A DNA stretch of 64,000 nucleotides from Bacteroidales bacterium (GTDB taxonomy: Bacteria > Bacteroidota > Bacteroidia > Bacteroidales > UBA7960): positions 1 through 64,000 of the forward strand of contig SKRM01000026.1 in assembly GCA_007118495.1 (NCBI GenBank). Reading direction: 5' to 3'. The notes below the pieces were generated by a model that worked only from the letters and a program-made list of their open reading frames with translations, was not told where the DNA came from and did no database searches. Both the position numbers and the translations under genes were made by a program. Every line of letters begins with the position of its first letter. Position 1 is the first letter of the stretch. Of the stretch, positions 7,928-16,062 are shown piece after piece.

Positions 7928-9691
7928 ATGTCACGAATGTTTCAGACCATAAGCTTTCTGGCTCTCATTTATTTAATACATGTAATGGCTTTGGGCGCTT
8001 TAGCATCACCAGCTTCTGAACGTGAAAACATTCTGTTGCACACTGACCGTGATGTGTATGTTGCCGGTGAAGATGTGTTTTTCAGGATTTTTCAGACAAA
8101 TGAAAACAAGCGCGAAGGCCTTTCAGCACGGATAGCCTATATTCTGTTGCAAACTCCTGAAGGAGAAATGGTTGAGGGTTATCTTGTTTCTTTAGATGAA
8201 ACAGGTGGCTATGGGAGCATATACTTACCTGATACTTTAAGCAGTGGTTTTTACGCATTGAGGGCTTATACCCGTAATATGCTCAACAGGGGGGCGGAGC
8301 ATATGGCGCAAAAACATTTATTTATTTCAAATCGTTTTGACGATCAGCTTGATGTACTTATGGAGCTTGAAGAGCAACCATCAGAGGCCATCAAGGCACC
8401 ATATGTTGATAGCCTGTTATCGGCCTCAGACAATAGAATATCTCCGGAGGTGGAGCTTTCGATCAACATGGATAGCAGAATGTATGGCCGCCGTGAACAG
8501 GCTAATTTCGAACTTGAACTCACTATGCCTGAAAGCCAGGTGGCTGATGTTACCCTGGCAGTAGTGCCTGCTTTATCATTATGGCCCTTTTTGAACCCCG
8601 ATGAACAGCCGGGAGTTATTGCTGAAATATCCACAAATGGCCTGAACGCCCTCCAAATTGCAGAAGAAACGGTGTATCCTCTGCTAACCGGAAGAGTGAC
8701 CGACAAGCGTGATCATGCGCCCGTTGAAGGCGTCAGGGTTTTATTGAATACCCTTGATTCACTGACCACCCTGACCTACACAAAAAGTGGTGAGAACGGT
8801 TATTTTTCATTTGCCATCGACCCATTTTTACAGGATAAAACCATTTACCTTACCTGGGAAAACCCTGGTGATGACCGAAGCCTTGACCTCAGCATTACCG
8901 ATGTGTTTGAAGCCGCCGGAACTTTTGAAGCATACCGTGGTGGCATTCATCCTTCAATTCCACTATATGTCAGGGAAAGTCAGGATGTACTCAAGGTGCA
9001 AAAAGCCTATGGATCTGTTTATACACAAACTGAAGTGCAGGATACTGTATTACAGATTAACCCCCATCTGCTTTATTCACAGCCTATTCGCATCATTGAC
9101 CCCTCAAGATATGTTCCCCTGGATGATTTCCAGGAGATTGCCCGTGAAATTATTCCCTGGCTCCGGATCAGAAGGGCTCGGGGAGAATGGACCATGCAGA
9201 TGCATAACGAAAGAACGGCCTACACTTTTTTCAGCACTCCTCCGGCCATATTCATCAATGGTCTGCCTGTTGGCAATAAAGACACCCTCATGGGGTTTAC
9301 TTCTGAAATGATTCAGCATATTGAATTGCAAAATATTCCATGGCGGTACGGAGATATGTCTTTTACAGGCATACTGTCAATATTTACCCGGCATAACCTT
9401 GATCCTGATCCGTTTCTGCCCCGGCCTTATGTTATGGTTGATCCCATCAGGCTTCATCCTCCGGGCCGGCATTTTGTCCCGGTGGCAGATGATGAAAACA
9501 GGCAGGCCAATACACCTGATTTCAGGCAGCTGCTTTTCTGGGAGCCTTCTGTCATCATTGATGGAGGACAAAAGTCTTCTTTTTCATTCCATACCGGCGA
9601 TCTGGGTGGTACCTATGTAATTGTGGTAAAGGGAATGCTAAAAACAGGCGAAGTGTTTTACCAAAGCAAAGTATTCGATGTGGTATTATAA
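7928..9691 (+). CDS. Secreted MG2-like/carboxypeptidase-regulatory-like envelope protein
   Basis: The product is 587 aa with an N-terminal signal peptide (about 1-27). Residues 35-125 begin LLHTDRDVYVAGEDVFFRI, the pattern of macroglobulin-like MG2 domains found in many Bacteroidota surface proteins. Around residues 255-330 there is a second beta-sandwich of CarboxypepD_reg type (GRVTDKRDHAPVEGVRVLL). A TonB-plug-like part (about 445-500, PPAIFINGLPVGNKD) follows, without a barrel. It lies 52 bp after DUF4249 and probably belongs to the same envelope cassette. I infer a periplasmic or surface accessory role for the receptor; substrate and catalytic activity are not visible. Confidence 0.75.
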   Translation: MSRMFQTISFLALIYLIHVMALGALASPASERENILLHTDRDVYVAGEDVFFRIFQTNENKREGLSARIAYILLQTPEGEMVEGYLVSLDETGGYGSIYLPDTLSSGFYALRAYTRNMLNRGAEHMAQKHLFISNRFDDQLDVLMELEEQPSEAIKAPYVDSLLSASDNRISPEVELSINMDSRMYGRREQANFELELTMPESQVADVTLAVVPALSLWPFLNPDEQPGVIAEISTNGLNALQIAEETVYPLLTGRVTDKRDHAPVEGVRVLLNTLDSLTTLTYTKSGENGYFSFAIDPFLQDKTIYLTWENPGDDRSLDLSITDVFEAAGTFEAYRGGIHPSIPLYVRESQDVLKVQKAYGSVYTQTEVQDTVLQINPHLLYSQPIRIIDPSRYVPLDDFQEIAREIIPWLRIRRARGEWTMQMHNERTAYTFFSTPPAIFINGLPVGNKDTLMGFTSEMIQHIELQNIPWRYGDMSFTGILSIFTRHNLDPDPFLPRPYVMVDPIRLHPPGRHFVPVADDENRQANTPDFRQLLFWEPSVIIDGGQKSSFSFHTGDLGGTYVIVVKGMLKTGEVFYQSKVFDVVL

Positions 9692-10454
9692 ATTCAGATC
9701 ATTACGTACAAATGTGGGCATAGGCAAGTCAGTAATTTTTGCCTTGCCATTATTCTTGCTTTTTATAAAACCTGTTATGAGTCAGGCAGTTTCAAACTCT
9801 GAATACCATCACCACAGGGCATTGGCCGGTGAGATCATTTCGCCTGTGATTCGCTATGCCGGGTCACCTTATTTATTCGAACAATGGAGCAGTGGAGAAG
9901 TGATATTGCGGTCTGGAGCAGTGATTCAGGTTGAACGTATCCGCTATGATGGACTTTCTGATGTATTGCTGTGGCTTACCCCCGATGATAATTCTCATGT
10001 GGCGGTTGATAAGGGTTTGATACAAGGTTTTCATATGCGTCATCCCCAGCGGGATGACGTCCTTTTTTTCTATATGAATGATTTGCTTGAAGAACCGCCA
10101 CTGGATTGTGAACAATGTTTTGTCCAGTTGCTTGAAACCGGTTCGTTCTCTTTATACGCCAGACGAAGCATCAGGGCCACAAGCCGCACAGAAAATGTAG
10201 TGTTTGGAGGCGAATCACACCAGATGCGGCTGCTGGCCAATGATTTTACTTTCTATTTGTCAACTCCTGACGGAAATACTTTCAGGATCAGACCCGACAG
10301 GCGGTCTTTTACGAGGGTATTTTCTGATTATCCAAGAGAAACCAGACAGGCTGTGAGGCGAATCGGCAGGCAGGTGGGTGGTGAAAGCGACCTGGTTCAC
10401 GCTGTGCGTGATCTTAATGCGCTGTATGCTTCTGATCCGGCCCTGTTTGACTAA
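9678..10454 (+). CDS. Uncharacterised secreted protein
   Basis: The product is 258 aa. It starts 14 nt inside the end of the previous gene in another frame, so translation is probably coupled. Residues 1-37 contain basic residues, a hydrophobic core (SVIFALPLFLLFIKPV) and a likely signal peptidase site near MSQA. The mature part is mixed alpha/beta with no motif I recognise. A single CEQC pair occurs around residue 140. Membership in the TonB/DUF4249/MG2 cassette suggests a periplasmic accessory, but this is inference from position only. Confidence 0.7.
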   Translation: MWYYKFRSLRTNVGIGKSVIFALPLFLLFIKPVMSQAVSNSEYHHHRALAGEIISPVIRYAGSPYLFEQWSSGEVILRSGAVIQVERIRYDGLSDVLLWLTPDDNSHVAVDKGLIQGFHMRHPQRDDVLFFYMNDLLEEPPLDCEQCFVQLLETGSFSLYARRSIRATSRTENVVFGGESHQMRLLANDFTFYLSTPDGNTFRIRPDRRSFTRVFSDYPRETRQAVRRIGRQVGGESDLVHAVRDLNALYASDPALFD

Positions 10455-10508
10455 GGGCCGCGATTTGCTTAAAAATTGTACTTTTACGGCAATAAAAAAC
10501 CCATCAGA

Positions 10509-11645
10509 TTGGCCCATATTGTTATATTAGGCTCAGCATACCCCCTGCGCGCAGGAGGGCTTTCAACCTTCAATGAGAGGTTGTCGCGGGCTCTGCAGGC
10601 ACAAGGCCACCACGTCACCATTTTCACCTTCTCGCTTCAGTATCCGGGCTTACTCTTTCCCGGAAAAACCCAGTATGCTGATGGCCCGGGCCCTGATGAC
10701 CTGCATATTAAAATCAGGCTAAACAGCGTGAATCCCTTGAGTTGGCTTAGTGTTGGCAAAGAGATCAAAAAACTTCGCCCTGATTACCTGATCATCAGGT
10801 ACTGGATTCCATTTATGGCTCCCAGTCTGGGTACCGTGGCTTCATTGGTGAAGCGCAACCGGCATACCCGGGTGGTTGCTCTGGCTGATAATATCGTGCC
10901 GCACGAAAAAAGACCAGGCGACGCCATACTAACCCGCTATTTTATCAGGCATATCCACCGTTTTGTGGCCATGTCACAGCAGGTCAGAGATGACCTGACC
11001 AAATTTGGCATTAGTCCTTCACGGATAAGCCTCTGTCCCCATCCGTTGTACGACAACTTTGGTGAAATGGTACCCAAATCAGCGGCCAGAAAAATGCTGA
11101 ATCTACCTGAAGATAAAAGCCTGATTTTGTTTTTTGGTTTCATCAGAGACTACAAAGGGCTTGATTTACTGATCAAGGCCATGGCAAGACATAAGCTTGA
11201 AAAACAAGAAGTAATACTGTTGGTTGCCGGTGAATTTTACACAAGTGGCAGGCCCTATCATGAACTTGCCAGAGAAGCTGGGGTTGAGGGACAAATTATC
11301 TGGAACACGCAATTTATTCCCAGTGAAATGGTGAGGTATTATTTTTGTGCCAGCGACCTGGTTGTACAGCCCTATAAATCTGCAACCCAGAGTGGAGTCA
11401 CACAGATAGCCTATCATTTTGAAAAACCCATGGTGGTCACTGATGTGGGTGGCTTGCCTGAAATGGTGCCCCATGGTAGGGTTGGATATGTAGTAAAGCC
11501 AGAAGCAGAAGCCATTGCAGAGGCAATAACCGACTTTTTTGAAAATAAAAGGGCTTCATATTTTATAGAACAAATCAAAACAGAGAAAACCCGTTTTTCA
11601 TGGAGCAGGCTGGTTGAGTCGCTCCTTTACGAGGATAATAGCTGA
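10509..11645 (+). CDS. Glycosyltransferase family 4 (GT-B fold)
   Basis: The product begins AHIVILGSAYPLRAGG, the N-terminal Rossmann strand and Gly-rich loop of GT4 enzymes. The C-terminal half has FFGFIRDYKGLDLLIKAM and VVTDVGGLPEMV, part of the nucleotide-sugar site. It transfers a sugar from an activated donor onto a glycan acceptor on the cytoplasmic side. No ATG exists near the start. The track uses TTG at 10476, but that codon abuts a promoter-like TACTTTTACGG, so TTG at 10509 is my preferred start (378 aa); 10476 remains possible. gmhA follows 6 nt downstream, so a role in heptose-containing or other surface glycans is plausible. Confidence 0.85.
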   Translation: MAHIVILGSAYPLRAGGLSTFNERLSRALQAQGHHVTIFTFSLQYPGLLFPGKTQYADGPGPDDLHIKIRLNSVNPLSWLSVGKEIKKLRPDYLIIRYWIPFMAPSLGTVASLVKRNRHTRVVALADNIVPHEKRPGDAILTRYFIRHIHRFVAMSQQVRDDLTKFGISPSRISLCPHPLYDNFGEMVPKSAARKMLNLPEDKSLILFFGFIRDYKGLDLLIKAMARHKLEKQEVILLVAGEFYTSGRPYHELAREAGVEGQIIWNTQFIPSEMVRYYFCASDLVVQPYKSATQSGVTQIAYHFEKPMVVTDVGGLPEMVPHGRVGYVVKPEAEAIAEAITDFFENKRASYFIEQIKTEKTRFSWSRLVESLLYEDNS

Positions 11646-11651
11646 AAAGCC

Positions 11652-12221
11652 ATGGAAGTGAAGAAACAAATTGCCGATTCAATAGCCCTCAGAAAAATAA
11701 TGCTGCATGATGAAAGGATTGAAAGCCTGCTCATACAGGCCATTGACAAAATTGTGGCGGTATACCAGAATAATGGCAAGGTTTTGCTTTGCGGTAATGG
11801 AGGCAGTGCAGCAGATGCCCAGCACCTGGCAGCCGAACTGAGCGGTTCTTTTTACCTGAACCGTCCACCTTTGAATGCCGAGGCCTTGCATGTAAACGGG
11901 TCGTTTCTTACTGCCACGGCAAATGACCACTCTTTTGACCAGGTTTATAGCAGGATGGTTAGGGCCGTGGGGCATAAAGGGGATATTCTGATGGCTTTTT
12001 CTACTTCCGGAAAATCTGAAAATGTGCTGCAGGCACTCAGGGCCGCACGCGATCTCTCCATGTTTACCATTGGTTTTAGTGGTTCAGAAGGCACCATCAT
12101 GGCAGATTACTGTGATATCCTTTTCGCGATTCCTTCAAGTGATACACCGCGCATACAAGAAATTCATATGCTGCTGGGCCATATCATTTGTGAGCAGGTT
12201 GAATTGATCATGTACGGATAA
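11652..12221 (+). CDS. gmhA: Sedoheptulose-7-phosphate isomerase (SIS domain)
   Basis: The product is 189 aa, matching GmhA length. The SIS fold shows CGNGGSAADAQHLAAEL around residue 48, AFSTSGKSENVLQAL around 112 and the C-terminal EIHMLLGHIICEQVE helix carrying the catalytic Glu/His. It isomerises sedoheptulose 7-phosphate to D-glycero-D-manno-heptose 7-phosphate, the first step of ADP- or GDP-heptose synthesis. It sits between a GT4 and a GmhB-like phosphatase in one tight operon. The kinase/nucleotidyltransferase (HldE or HddA/HddC) is not in the window. Confidence is high for the family, slightly lower for the exact substrate. Confidence 0.9.
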   Translation: MEVKKQIADSIALRKIMLHDERIESLLIQAIDKIVAVYQNNGKVLLCGNGGSAADAQHLAAELSGSFYLNRPPLNAEALHVNGSFLTATANDHSFDQVYSRMVRAVGHKGDILMAFSTSGKSENVLQALRAARDLSMFTIGFSGSEGTIMADYCDILFAIPSSDTPRIQEIHMLLGHIICEQVELIMYG

Positions 12222-12230
12222 AAATAGCTT

Positions 12231-12794
12231 ATGCTTGAAAATGAGAGCCATACATGGACTTTATTCCTTGACAGGGATGGTGTTATAAATCAAAGACCCG
12301 GTTCTGGATATGTTTGCAAGCCGGAACAATTCATTTGGCTGCCACAGAGCCTTGAAGCCATGAGGCTATTGTCAGGGGTTTTTCCGACCATTGTCCTGGT
12401 GACCAACCAACAGGGAATCGGAAAAGGGTATATGCAAGAAGTCGACCTAAAAGCAATACACCAGCATATGCTTGAGCAACTCAGCGATGCGGGTGCAAGA
12501 ATTGATGGCATTTACCATGCAGCAGGAATCAGGGCATATGACAGCTTTAAACGGAAACCTTCGCCAGGCATGGCCCTGCAGGCAAAATCTGATTTTCCTT
12601 CCATAAACTACAATTATGCAATCATGGTAGGGGACACATTCACCGATATGATGTTCGGTAAGCGCCTGGGTATGAAAACCGTATTCATAGCACCGGGTTA
12701 TTTAAACTTCATGGGCAATTATTGGCCCCTGATTGACTACCGCTTTAATTCCCTGTACCACTTTGCCCGTTTTATTTCCAAAGCATTCATGTAA
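12231..12794 (+). CDS. HAD-IIIA phosphatase, GmhB-like (no zinc-finger loop)
   Basis: The product is 187 aa. HAD motifs are all present: LFLDRDGVIN (nucleophile and acid Asp, about 11-20), LVTNQQGIGKG (about 57), the Lys of FKRKPSPGM (about 105) and MVGDTFTDMMFG (about 134). GmhB removes the C7 phosphate of heptose 1,7-bisphosphate. Position 10 bp after gmhA supports that role. Unlike typical GmhB, the loop before the motif-III Lys reads YHAAGIRAYDSFKRKP and lacks the C.H...C.C zinc-binding residues, so substrate specificity may differ (histidinol-phosphate or another sugar phosphate). It is the last gene before a 613-bp gene-free stretch. Confidence 0.82.
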   Translation: MLENESHTWTLFLDRDGVINQRPGSGYVCKPEQFIWLPQSLEAMRLLSGVFPTIVLVTNQQGIGKGYMQEVDLKAIHQHMLEQLSDAGARIDGIYHAAGIRAYDSFKRKPSPGMALQAKSDFPSINYNYAIMVGDTFTDMMFGKRLGMKTVFIAPGYLNFMGNYWPLIDYRFNSLYHFARFISKAFM

Positions 12795-13407
12795 AAAAAC
12801 CACACGTATTACAATATCTATTCCTTTAAAAACACAAAAGAATAGATTAAAATAATATTTAAGCAGTTTTTAACCCGTTTAGATTCTCCTGTTTTAGCAA
12901 TGGAGCAGGGGAGGGTGTATTTACTCGCTTTACCGGCAAATTACATTTTTTAAAAAAATCATGGCAATTCATTTATGTAAAATGTATACAAAAATGAACA
13001 ATAGAGTACAATTTACATAAGTACACTAAAATCACATAAGTATACAGAATATCCGTAAATGACATCATAGTAATAAGATACACTTTTGTGACATAGTGTA
13101 CACAAAAGGTAATTTGTCTTATTTACCAGATATTTGTTATTATTAGGATGCTAAAAGACACATTACCATGCTAATATGTAATATATATAAACCAATACAT
13201 TAAAATATCATATGGTTTGTATTTGTAAACTACAAAATAAATTATTATTACTTAAAATACTGTATAACAGTTAAATATCTTGATTACACAAAGTAATAAA
13301 CGAACTTTTGTGTGTATTTACAAATGTGAACTATCATTTACTTATACATGTGATTAGTGTTTGTATATTTTTTTATACATTTACAATAATGTAAACAGTA
13401 TAGATCC
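12795..13407. other. 613-bp AT-rich gene-free region with many short palindromes
   Basis: This is the only gene-free stretch above 300 bp in the window. No convincing ORF or RNA gene is visible. It is strongly AT-rich and dense in TACA/TGTA words. These include TGTATACA (12983-12990), related repeats at 13012-13025, 13031-13047 and 13088-13103 (shared core ACATA..GT..ACA), and TTTACA-ATAA-TGTAAA (13380-13395). The repeats lie upstream of an XRE regulator and look like a multi-site operator. A replication or nucleoid-protein role is possible but unsupported. Confidence 0.6.
13380..13395 (+). promoter_or_regulatory. Perfect inverted repeat TTTACA-N4-TGTAAA, probable autoregulatory operator
   Basis: Two 6-bp half-sites separated by ATAA end 12 nt before the ATG of the XRE regulator at 13408. 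Position and symmetry suit an HTH dimer operator blocking translation or transcription initiation. Assignment to the downstream regulator is inference. Confidence 0.45.
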
Positions 13408-13914
13408 ATGCCCATGATTGACCGGATAAAAAAAATAATGGCAGTAAAAAATCTGAATCCGTCTCGTTTCGCAGACAAAATTGGTGTACCTCGTTCAACC
13501 ATCTCACATGTATTGTCAGGAAGAAATAATCCAAGCCTTGAGCTGGTACAGAAAATCCTTGATAACTTTCCTGACATTAAAACCGAATGGCTTCTCAGAG
13601 GAAAAGGTTATATGCATGACAGCGTACAAACCCTGTTTCCTGAAGCTGAAGAACAGATGACACCTCAGCATGAGCTCGAAGATGACGACAGCCGCGATGA
13701 TTCTGAGCGCCCGGGTAACGAATTATCCGCTGGTATGGCTGAGAGCCCTGAACGCCGTGTATTAGGCCCTGAACACCCTAAAAATGATTATCCGGACGAA
13801 CAGCTTATGTCAAATGAAAAAACTATCCGCTCCAGACAGGGTGGCGGAAAGATCATAAAGCTTATTACCCTGATGGATGATGGATCATTCCTTGAGTATT
13901 CACCTAAAATTTAG
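13408..13914 (+). CDS. XRE/Cro-type helix-turn-helix transcriptional regulator
   Basis: The product is 168 aa. Residues 3-60 form an HTH_3 domain: IDRIKKIMAVKNLNPSRFAD, then the recognition-helix region GVPRSTISHVLSGRNNPSLE. The middle (about 75-130) is acidic, low complexity and rich in D/E/S/P. A short basic/hydrophobic tail (GGGKIIKLITLMDDG) resembles the tail of other Bacteroidota XRE proteins. It likely binds as a dimer to palindromes in its own AT-rich upstream region. Two in-frame ATGs (13408, 13414) are possible starts. The stop overlaps that of the convergent ndk gene. Target genes are unknown. Confidence 0.85.
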   Translation: MPMIDRIKKIMAVKNLNPSRFADKIGVPRSTISHVLSGRNNPSLELVQKILDNFPDIKTEWLLRGKGYMHDSVQTLFPEAEEQMTPQHELEDDDSRDDSERPGNELSAGMAESPERRVLGPEHPKNDYPDEQLMSNEKTIRSRQGGGKIIKLITLMDDGSFLEYSPKI

Positions 13915-14330
13915 AACCTCTCAAGTGTAGAAAAGAAAAATGCCGACTCTCTGAGGGCATTCTCGTCTGAATCTGACCCATGTACTGCATTTAACTCAAC
14001 ACTTGCTCCGAATAATTTTCTCAGGGTGCCTTCGGCCGCCAGTTTTGGGTCTGTGGCTCCAATCAGCTTTCGGTATGATTCAACGGCATTCTCCTTTTCC
14101 AGAATTGCTGCAACAACTGGTCCCTGGGTCATAAACTTTACCAAACGGTCAAAGTAAAGTGTTCCACGGTGTATGCCGTAAAATTCTTCAGCCTGTAACT
14201 TGGTTAATTGTAGGTACTTTAAGGCTGTAATTCTGAATCCTGCTTCATTGATCTTTGCAAGGATAGGGCCCACAAAACCGTGACGAACGGCATAGGGCTT
14301 AATTAGGGTAAGTGTGATTTGTCCAATCAT
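13911..14330 (-). CDS. ndk: Nucleoside diphosphate kinase
   Basis: The product is 139 aa from the ATG at 14330. The 25-residue N-terminal extension in the ORF track lies before the conserved first strand (MIGQITLTLIKPYAV) and is unlikely to be translated. The enzyme transfers the gamma-phosphate from ATP to NDPs through a phospho-His, seen in NAVHGSDSDENA (about residue 117). Lys of IKPYAV and the Kpn-loop region (TDPKLAAEGTLRKLFG) are present, and the length fits the family. It is cytosolic. The stop overlaps the convergent XRE gene stop by 2 nt. Confidence 0.96.
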   Translation of the reverse strand: MIGQITLTLIKPYAVRHGFVGPILAKINEAGFRITALKYLQLTKLQAEEFYGIHRGTLYFDRLVKFMTQGPVVAAILEKENAVESYRKLIGATDPKLAAEGTLRKLFGASVELNAVHGSDSDENALRESAFFFSTLERF

Positions 14331-14451
14331 AAGTGCTGTTAAATGATATACAAATCTAAATTTACACCAATTTTTGGCAATGTACAATGCATGTTGCTTA
14401 TTCATTGAGCGTGAAATACATTCTGTTGACTCTGTGCACCGTCATTTTTTA

Positions 14452-14459
14452 TACCTTTG
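14452..14459 (+). promoter_or_regulatory. -7 promoter element TACCTTTG for the DHH phosphoesterase operon
   Basis: TACCTTTG at 14452-14459 is a perfect TAnnTTTG match, with a TTGAC about 23 nt upstream as a possible -33 box. It overlaps the TTG used as start in the ORF track, so translation must begin downstream. Confidence 0.55.
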
Positions 14460-14465
14460 TATCTT

Positions 14466-15497
14466 ATGCAATTCAAATCAGGCATGTTGGGCAAAAAGCA
14501 GATCAATGAAGCGGCCATGCGGTTGAAAGACAAAAGCTGTTCAGTTTGCCTGGTAGTACACACCAATCCTGATGGAGATGCCATTGGATCTGCACTTGGA
14601 CTATACCATCACCTTACTGAACAGGGTTATGAAAATGTTTCTGTGCTGGCCCCCAATGAATACGCCTCTTTCTTGCACTGGCTGCCCGGAAACGACAAAG
14701 TTATCATAGCCACGGTTCAAAAAAAACTGGCTTTAAAACTGATTGCAGATGCACACATTCTGTTTTGCCTTGACTTCAACGGTCTGAACCGGGCTGAGGG
14801 TCTTGATGAAGCCATGCGTAAAAGCCCTGCCTATAAAATACTGATAGATCATCATCCCCAGCCAGCCAATGAGTTTGATCTGATGTTTTCTGATACCTCA
14901 GTAAGCAGTACGGCTGAACTGTTATATGAGTTTATTGCTGCCTTAAATGGAGATAGTACCTTGTCACTTGAATCGTCGCAGTGTTTGTATGCCGGTATTG
15001 TTACCGATACCGGTTCATTCAGTTATGGAAGCAATAATCCCCGCACCTATGAAATAACCGCCAGACTGATTGAAAAAGGAGTCGATGGAAACAAAATACA
15101 CCAGCTTATTTACAACACCTACAGCGAAAAACGCATGCGGCTGCTGGGCTATTGCCTGAGCGAAAAACTCGAGGTTATGCATGATCAGGGTGTTGCCTTT
15201 ATTAGTCTGACCGAGAAGGATCTTCAGCGGTTCGACCATCAGGAGGGTGATACCGAGGGAGTGGTGAACTATGCCCTGAGTATTGAGGGTATTTCATTGG
15301 CAGCTTTGTTTATGGAAAAAAATGGCCATGTTAAAATATCACTTCGTTCAACAGGTGAGGTGAATGTCAATGAGCTGGCAAGAAAATACTTTAACGGAGG
15401 CGGGCATAAGAATGCTGCCGGAGGAAAAAGCTTTAACAGCATGGAAAGCACCTTAAACAGTTTCAGAAATGTGGTAACAAATAAGGGTGTTGTATGA
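14466..15497 (+). CDS. DHH/DHHA1 phosphoesterase (NrnA-like)
   Basis: The product is about 343 aa. The DHH domain shows HTNPDGDAIGS (about 38), the namesake ILIDHHPQP (about 127) and TDTGSFSYG (about 180). The DHHA1 domain ends in the substrate-binding GGGHKNAAGG near the C-terminus. Such enzymes degrade nanoRNA (pNpN) and 3',5'-bisphosphate nucleotides, or cleave cyclic dinucleotides, with Mn2+ in the cytosol. The track start is a TTG inside the promoter; ATG at 14466 or 14484 is more likely, the latter giving a normal leader. The next gene starts within its stop codon (ATGATG overlap), so an operon with the FKBP lipoproteins is likely. Confidence 0.88.
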   Translation: MQFKSGMLGKKQINEAAMRLKDKSCSVCLVVHTNPDGDAIGSALGLYHHLTEQGYENVSVLAPNEYASFLHWLPGNDKVIIATVQKKLALKLIADAHILFCLDFNGLNRAEGLDEAMRKSPAYKILIDHHPQPANEFDLMFSDTSVSSTAELLYEFIAALNGDSTLSLESSQCLYAGIVTDTGSFSYGSNNPRTYEITARLIEKGVDGNKIHQLIYNTYSEKRMRLLGYCLSEKLEVMHDQGVAFISLTEKDLQRFDHQEGDTEGVVNYALSIEGISLAALFMEKNGHVKISLRSTGEVNVNELARKYFNGGGHKNAAGGKSFNSMESTLNSFRNVVTNKGVV

Positions 15498-16039
15498 TGC
15501 ATTATCGTCATTTACATTATATACCCGTATTATGGCTCATACTGATAGGGTGTTTGTCATTTCAGGGGTGTCAGCAAGAAGCAATGGAAAGTCCGCTTCC
15601 TGAACCGGCAGAGATACATGAAGCCCTTGCCCGGTCAAACATCAGTTTGATTAAGCTTGAAGAAGAAAGCATTGATGGTTTGGTTGAACGCCTGGGTTAT
15701 ACCATGCATAAAACCGGATCAGGATTAAGGTATAAGATTCTGGAACCCGGTGAGGGGCCAAGGGTCGGATACGGACAAAGGGTAAGCATACTATATACCA
15801 TGTACCTGATCACTGGTGATCCGGTATATTCTTCAGATGAATCAGGACCCCTGAGTTTTACTGTGGGCCGGGGAGGTGTTGAGGGGGGCCTTGAAGAAGG
15901 CGTCAGGTTATTGAACAAAGGAGCCCGGGCACTTATGATCATGCCCTCACATTTGGCCCATGGCGTGCCGGGTGATGGTCTTCATATTCCCAAGAGGGCT
16001 ACAATTATTTATGCATTGGAATTGACAGAAATACTTTAA
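15494..16039 (+). CDS. FKBP-type peptidyl-prolyl isomerase-like lipoprotein (GldI-like)
   Basis: The product is 181 aa. The N-terminus has a hydrophobic signal with a lipobox around LSFQGC (Cys about 26), so it is probably a lipoprotein in the periplasm. One FKBP domain follows (about 70-180): GSGLRYKILEPGEG, GPLSFTVGRGGVEGGLEEGV and the C-terminal IIYALELTEI strand. Several FKBP aromatic active-site residues are changed (for example no canonical VHYTG; here ILYTMYL), so catalysis may be weak and chaperone function more likely. It overlaps the DHH gene stop and begins a run of three FKBP lipoproteins before lgt. GldI similarity does not by itself imply gliding. Confidence 0.82.
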   Translation: MMHYRHLHYIPVLWLILIGCLSFQGCQQEAMESPLPEPAEIHEALARSNISLIKLEEESIDGLVERLGYTMHKTGSGLRYKILEPGEGPRVGYGQRVSILYTMYLITGDPVYSSDESGPLSFTVGRGGVEGGLEEGVRLLNKGARALMIMPSHLAHGVPGDGLHIPKRATIIYALELTEIL

Positions 16040-16062
16040 ATTTATCTTCAACTTTTTACATT

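Noticed and set aside
12795-13407. Replication origin (oriC) in the AT-rich gap
   Set aside because: I see no cluster of DnaA-box-like 9-mers there, and dnaA is about 8 kb away. GC skew cannot be assessed from this window.
13338-13577. 79-aa minus ORF spanning the XRE start and upstream region
   Set aside because: It is antisense to the XRE HTH domain and runs into AT-rich noncoding DNA, with no recognisable motif.
15494-16039. Gliding-motility (gld) locus suggested by the GldI-like FKBP lipoprotein
   Set aside because: No other gld, spr or por secretion genes are nearby; FKBP lipoproteins are widespread in Bacteroidota.
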